Origin: an uncultured Oscillospiraceae bacterium
Lineage (GTDB): Bacteria > Bacillota > Clostridia > Oscillospirales > Ruminococcaceae
DNA: 10,404 nt
Assembly (NCBI GenBank): GCA_910587465.1
Contig: CAJUMS010000008.1
Coordinates: 1 to 10,404 of the forward strand
Direction of reading: 5' to 3'
The position numbers and the translations under genes were made by a program. The notes under the pieces were generated by a model that was given only the letters and a program-made list of their open reading frames with translations, was not told the DNA's origin and did no database searches. How positions within the stretch are numbered: the first letter of the stretch is position 1; each line of letters begins with the position of its first letter. This document shows, in pieces, positions 7,714 through 10,404 of the stretch.

Positions 7714-8298
7714 TTATACGTTTACGCCATACGCTCTGCAAAGAGCCTCCAGACCGCCCTGATAGCCCGCTGCAACAGCGTTGAACTTCCAGTCGCCGTT
7801 GTAGCGGTAAATTTCGCAAACAACAAGCGCGGTTTCAATGGAAAATTCCTCAACGAGGTCGAAACGCAGCACCTCTTCGCCGCCAACGTCGTCAGGATTA
7901 TCGATCTTGAGCACGCGTACATAGGAATTGGATACCTGACCGAAGTTCTGATGCTTCTGCTCCGCGTCAAAAATAGTTACGGTAACGGCAATCTTCTCGA
8001 TCTCCGCGGGTATCTTGGAAAAGTCAATGATGATAGCCTCGTCGTCGCCCTCGCCTTCGCCCGTTCTGTTGTCGCCCGTGTGTACTACCGCGCCGTTTCT
8101 TGCCGAGAGATTGTTGTAGAAGATAAAGTCCTCGTCCTTGAGTACTTTGCCGTTCGAGCCCAACAGGAAAACACATGCGTCAAGGTCGAAGTCTTGACCG
8201 CCGTCGTAGCGGTTGGTGTCCCATCCCAAACCGATCCTTGCCATTGTTACCGACTTGTCAAGGCTTACGCGCTGACCCTTAGAAAGATTTACTGCCAT
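7714..8298 (-). CDS. terD: TerD family Ca2+-binding stress protein
   Basis: A 194-residue single-domain TerD protein (Bacillus YceC/YceD/YceE relatives), a cytoplasmic Ca2+-binding protein of the Ter stress module. It opens with the usual MAVNLSKGQRVSLDK. The acidic Ca2+ sites are intact: GLGWD (23-27), DFDLDACVFLL (36-46), and the GDNRTGEGEGDDE loop (75-87), followed by INFxKIP-like IIDFSKIP (90-97). The typical end is present: YRYNGDWKFNAVAAGYQGG at 164-182, then LCRAYGV. The length is standard for the family. A frame-matched Met seven codons upstream is rejected because AAGGAGG sits 8 bases before the ATG at 8298. It is the first of four closely spaced Ter genes and probably the first gene of the transcript, 130 bases after the Ca2+ pump gene. 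Confidence 0.96.
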   Translation of the reverse strand: MAVNLSKGQRVSLDKSVTMARIGLGWDTNRYDGGQDFDLDACVFLLGSNGKVLKDEDFIFYNNLSARNGAVVHTGDNRTGEGEGDDEAIIIDFSKIPAEIEKIAVTVTIFDAEQKHQNFGQVSNSYVRVLKIDNPDDVGGEEVLRFDLVEEFSIETALVVCEIYRYNGDWKFNAVAAGYQGGLEALCRAYGVNV

Positions 8299-8428
8299 AA
8301 TTATTTCCTCCTTATTCAAAACGCTCGCAGTCGGGGGAGAACATTAGGATTTCCCCATCACCTGCTTGCTTAGTTTCATAGCACGTGTGACAGGATTTGA
8401 ACCCGTCACTCACATACTCAGTTTTACG
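8299..8428 (-). promoter_or_regulatory. Gap between Ca2+ pump and Ter genes; leader of terD
   Basis: This region probably holds the terD leader, but I could not find a convincing promoter. TATGAA (8380-8375, minus strand) is a possible -10, yet the sequence 17 bases upstream is a poor -35. The strong terD ribosome binding site AAGGAGG is at 8313-8307. A possible hairpin pairs GGGGA with TCCCC (minus strand, 8356-8352 with 8338-8334). Its 3' arm lies in the motif CCCCCGAC (8337-8330), 39 bases before the start codon, as upstream of telA. The pump gene has no obvious terminator with a T-run here, so read-through into terD is possible. Confidence 0.4.
8383..8409 (-). other. tRNA T-arm-like remnant
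   Basis: On the minus strand, GTGACGGG (8409-8402), loop TTCAAAT (8401-8395) and CCTGTCAC (8394-8387) form an 8-bp stem with one G-U pair around a 7-base loop. The core GGTTCAAATCC fits the tRNA T-arm consensus, including G53-C61 and the invariant TTCRA. The following bases could be a 3' acceptor strand (CACACGT), but no matching 5' acceptor, D-arm or anticodon arm exists upstream, where the pump gene's last codons lie, and no CCA follows. It is therefore at most the 3' fragment of a tRNA. The G-U pair becomes an A-C mismatch on the plus strand, which favours the minus-strand reading. A chance hairpin is also possible. Confidence 0.4.
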
Positions 8429-10404
8429 TCAATTCTTCGCCGAAGCGTTTACAATTGCTTTTCTTATAAGGTCTATCGGGATTATCGAAATAGCGGGGAT
8501 AATCACTACCAGCCACTCCGTTGCGGCAAGTCCCCAACCCGAAAGAATTCCTCTGCCGAGATACGTCATCAGTATCTGAACCACCGCGATAATGCCGAAT
8601 ACCGTCAAAAAGCCCTTGTTATTGCTGAGGTTGTCGAACAGGTTCATACGGTCGGTACGCGCGTTGAACGCGTTGAACACCGCAATGAATATGAAGAACG
8701 CGAAGTACGCTGTGTGCAGTATCGCGTGTTGTTCGGCAAAGCCAGCAGCCATGTCGTCACGCAGCCAGCCCCACTGTTCGAGGAAACTCGTGGTGCTGTT
8801 GCTCGGGAACGAGCCGAGAATGAGCATTACTAGCGATAGAGCAAATGTCCAACCCGCGCCGACGATGATCTCCGACATCATATACTTGCTGATGATCGGC
8901 TCGTTGCGGCGCTTCGGCATTTCCTTCATAAAGCGCTCGAGAGCGGGTTCGCCGCCAAATGCCAGAGCCGCGAGGGTATCCATTACGAGGTTTACCCAGA
9001 GTATCTGAATAACGGACAGCGGATTTTCAATGCCGATAAGCGGGCAGACAAACGAAACAAGTACCGCCGCCACGTTTATTGTGAGCTGGAATACGATAAA
9101 CTTGCGTATTGAATTGAAGATCGTGCGACCATACAGGATCGCGCGGTCGATAGAGTTGAAGTTGTCGTCGAGGATAACGATATCCGAGGCCTCCTTCGCG
9201 ACCTCCGTGCCGCCTCCCATTGCAAAGCCGACGTCGGCTTTCTTGAGGGCAGGGGAGTCGTTAACGCCGTCGCCCGTCATACCCGCTACGAGGTCAAGCT
9301 CCTGCGCGAGACGAACCAGACGGCTCTTGTCGGAGGGCAACGCACGCGCGATAACGCGGATATCCTTGAGCTTTTTCTTGATCTCGTCGTCGGACATCTT
9401 TGCAAGCTCGTCGGAGGTGAGCATAAGGTTGCTGTCGGAGTCAATAAGTCCCGCTTCTTTCGCAATAGCCACCGCAGTCTCTTTTCTGTCGCCCGTGATC
9501 ATAACGACCTGAACGCCCGCGCCCTTGACCTCCTTGATAGCGGTAACGGATTCGGGACGAACCTCGTCGCGTATGCCCAGACAGCCCACAAGTGTCCAAT
9601 TGTTGCCCGCCGGGAGCGATTCCTCGCCGAGAGCGTCCTCGGAGGTAGCGACCGCCAGAACGCGGATAGCACGGTTTGCAAGCTCGTCGATTTTCGCGTT
9701 GAGCTTAGTCATATCGAACGGCTGTTTTTTACCGTCCTTGTCGTAGTAGTGCGAGCAGCGCTGAAGTATCTTCTCGGGTGCGCCCTTGATAAGCGAGAGG
9801 TCGTATTCGCCCTCGACCTGCGTTGCGGAGTACTTGTTGGTGGAGTTGAACGGAATATTGCCGACAGCCTTTACGACTGCCTTGCACTCTGTGTCCATTG
9901 CGTAGCCGAGGATAGCGCGTTCCGTCGCGTTTCCGCCGAGCACGCGTCTGTCCTTGCCATCGCCAGAGATCATAGACAAGGTGTTCTTGTGAATGGAAAG
10001 AGACAGCAGATCGCCGAGCTTTCCGCCGATATTGTCAAAGGTCTTGTACTCGTTGACAGCTCCATCAATGAAGTTGATAGCTTCAAGCTTGCCCTTGGTG
10101 ATGGTGCCCGTTTTGTCGGAAAACAGAATGTTCAGCGAGCCTGCGGTTTCAATACCGGCGACTTTGCGCACGAGGACATTATCCTTAAGCATTTTACCCA
10201 TATTCTGCGCGGAAACGATAGCAATCATCAGTGGCAGACCCTCGGGCACCGCCATAACGATAATGATTACCGCCAGCATAACCGCCTGGATTATCGCCTC
10301 AATAAGACCGAATATTCCTGCGTCAGCCCAGAACGCTGCGGGACCGCCCGTGTACATTACGATCGTCTTGAACAGCATAGCGACCGCTATCGCGATACCG
10401 CCGA
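8429..10404 (-). CDS. Ca2+-transporting P-type ATPase, PMCA-like (partial, 5' end outside window)
   Basis: A membrane pump that uses ATP to export Ca2+ from the cytoplasm. The frame is open to the right edge, so the actuator domain and first membrane helices lie outside; the first Met visible (10378) is internal and is used for numbering below. Visible are the M4 PEGLP motif (45-49), the phosphorylation motif SDKTGT with Asp88, the ATP-binding KGAPE (198-202), TGD (295-297), the hinge TGDGVNDSPALK (368-379), M5 with QLTINVAAVL, and M6 with WVNLVMDT (461-468). Helices M7-M10 end near NASAKN. PEGLP plus the M5 Asn and M6 Asn/Asp match the single Ca2+ site of type IIB (plasma-membrane Ca2+-ATPase) pumps. 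There is no C-terminal calmodulin-type regulatory tail. It lies on the same strand 130 bases upstream of terD, suggesting a link between Ca2+ homeostasis and the Ter module. Confidence 0.93.
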   Translation of the reverse strand, partial: GGIAIAVAMLFKTIVMYTGGPAAFWADAGIFGLIEAIIQAVMLAVIIIVMAVPEGLPLMIAIVSAQNMGKMLKDNVLVRKVAGIETAGSLNILFSDKTGTITKGKLEAINFIDGAVNEYKTFDNIGGKLGDLLSLSIHKNTLSMISGDGKDRRVLGGNATERAILGYAMDTECKAVVKAVGNIPFNSTNKYSATQVEGEYDLSLIKGAPEKILQRCSHYYDKDGKKQPFDMTKLNAKIDELANRAIRVLAVATSEDALGEESLPAGNNWTLVGCLGIRDEVRPESVTAIKEVKGAGVQVVMITGDRKETAVAIAKEAGLIDSDSNLMLTSDELAKMSDDEIKKKLKDIRVIARALPSDKSRLVRLAQELDLVAGMTGDGVNDSPALKKADVGFAMGGGTEVAKEASDIVILDDNFNSIDRAILYGRTIFNSIRKFIVFQLTINVAAVLVSFVCPLIGIENPLSVIQILWVNLVMDTLAALAFGGEPALERFMKEMPKRRNEPIISKYMMSEIIVGAGWTFALSLVMLILGSFPSNSTTSFLEQWGWLRDDMAAGFAEQHAILHTAYFAFFIFIAVFNAFNARTDRMNLFDNLSNNKGFLTVFGIIAVVQILMTYLGRGILSGWGLAATEWLVVIIPAISIIPIDLIRKAIVNASAKN

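Noticed and set aside
7148..7762. A 204-residue plus-strand frame opposite the TerD fusion gene and the end of terD
   Set aside because: It spans two well-supported minus-strand genes and their gap, and shows only Ser/Thr/Pro-rich antisense composition.
8375..8432. Possible terD promoter elements TTGACG (8432-8427) and TATGAA (8380-8375), minus strand
   Set aside because: The two hexamers are far too widely spaced to form one promoter, and neither has a good partner at 16-18 bases.
8381..8480. A complete tRNA on the minus strand
   Set aside because: Only the T-arm is convincing. No 5' acceptor complementary to CACACGT and no anticodon or D-arm could be placed, and the upstream bases encode the end of the ATPase.
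8366..8833. A 155-residue plus-strand frame beginning with a peptide containing TGFEPVT
   Set aside because: TGFEPVT is the well-known spurious translation of the antisense of a tRNA T-arm, and the remainder is antisense to the Ca2+-ATPase gene.

Overview
The window looks like the chromosome of an anaerobic Firmicute, most likely a Ruminococcus-type (Oscillospiraceae) clostridium. The reasons are strong GGAGG-type ribosome binding sites before almost every gene, a BspA-type leucine-rich-repeat protein, a long-form Xaa-Pro aminopeptidase, and a tellurite-resistance-like (Ter) stress module with YceG and TelA/YceH members as in the Bacillus yce operon. The taxonomic placement is inference; no marker gene is present.

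Layout. On the left, the plus strand carries an Xaa-Pro aminopeptidase (201-1961), followed after 19 bases by a cytoplasmic leucine-rich-repeat protein (1981-2988). A strong bidirectional hairpin (about 2991-3016) separates these from a block running leftward on the minus strand. Reading the minus strand from the right edge, this block holds: a Ca2+-transporting P-type ATPase cut by the window end (10404-8429); a 130-base gap with a tRNA T-arm-like remnant and a leader hairpin; a canonical TerD protein (8298-7714); a beta-helix-like/TerD fusion starting at GTG (7677-6442); a YceG-family protein starting at TTG (6423-4255); and TelA/YceH (4206-3025). Gaps between the four Ter genes are 36, 18 and 48 bases, so they probably form one transcript.

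How the genes may work together. TerD-family domains bind Ca2+, and published comparative genomics of Ter systems places TerD, YceG and TelA in a membrane-linked, metal-responsive stress complex whose biochemical product is unknown. Here the module sits directly downstream of a PMCA-like Ca2+ pump and no TerC-type membrane protein is visible. One TerD protein keeps its acidic Ca2+ residues. The other has lost most of them and gained a 240-residue extension. A Ca2+-sensing subunit, a non-binding scaffold subunit, a YceG protein that appears to contain three related Rossmann-like segments, and a coiled-coil TelA is a plausible reading, but it is inference.

Non-gene signals worth a look are the tRNA-like arm between the pump and the Ter genes, and a shared CCCCCGAC leader motif, adjoining a possible hairpin in each case, exactly 39 bases before both the terD and telA start codons. 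No CRISPR array, insertion sequence, rRNA or complete tRNA was seen, and no stretch longer than 300 bases lacks a gene.
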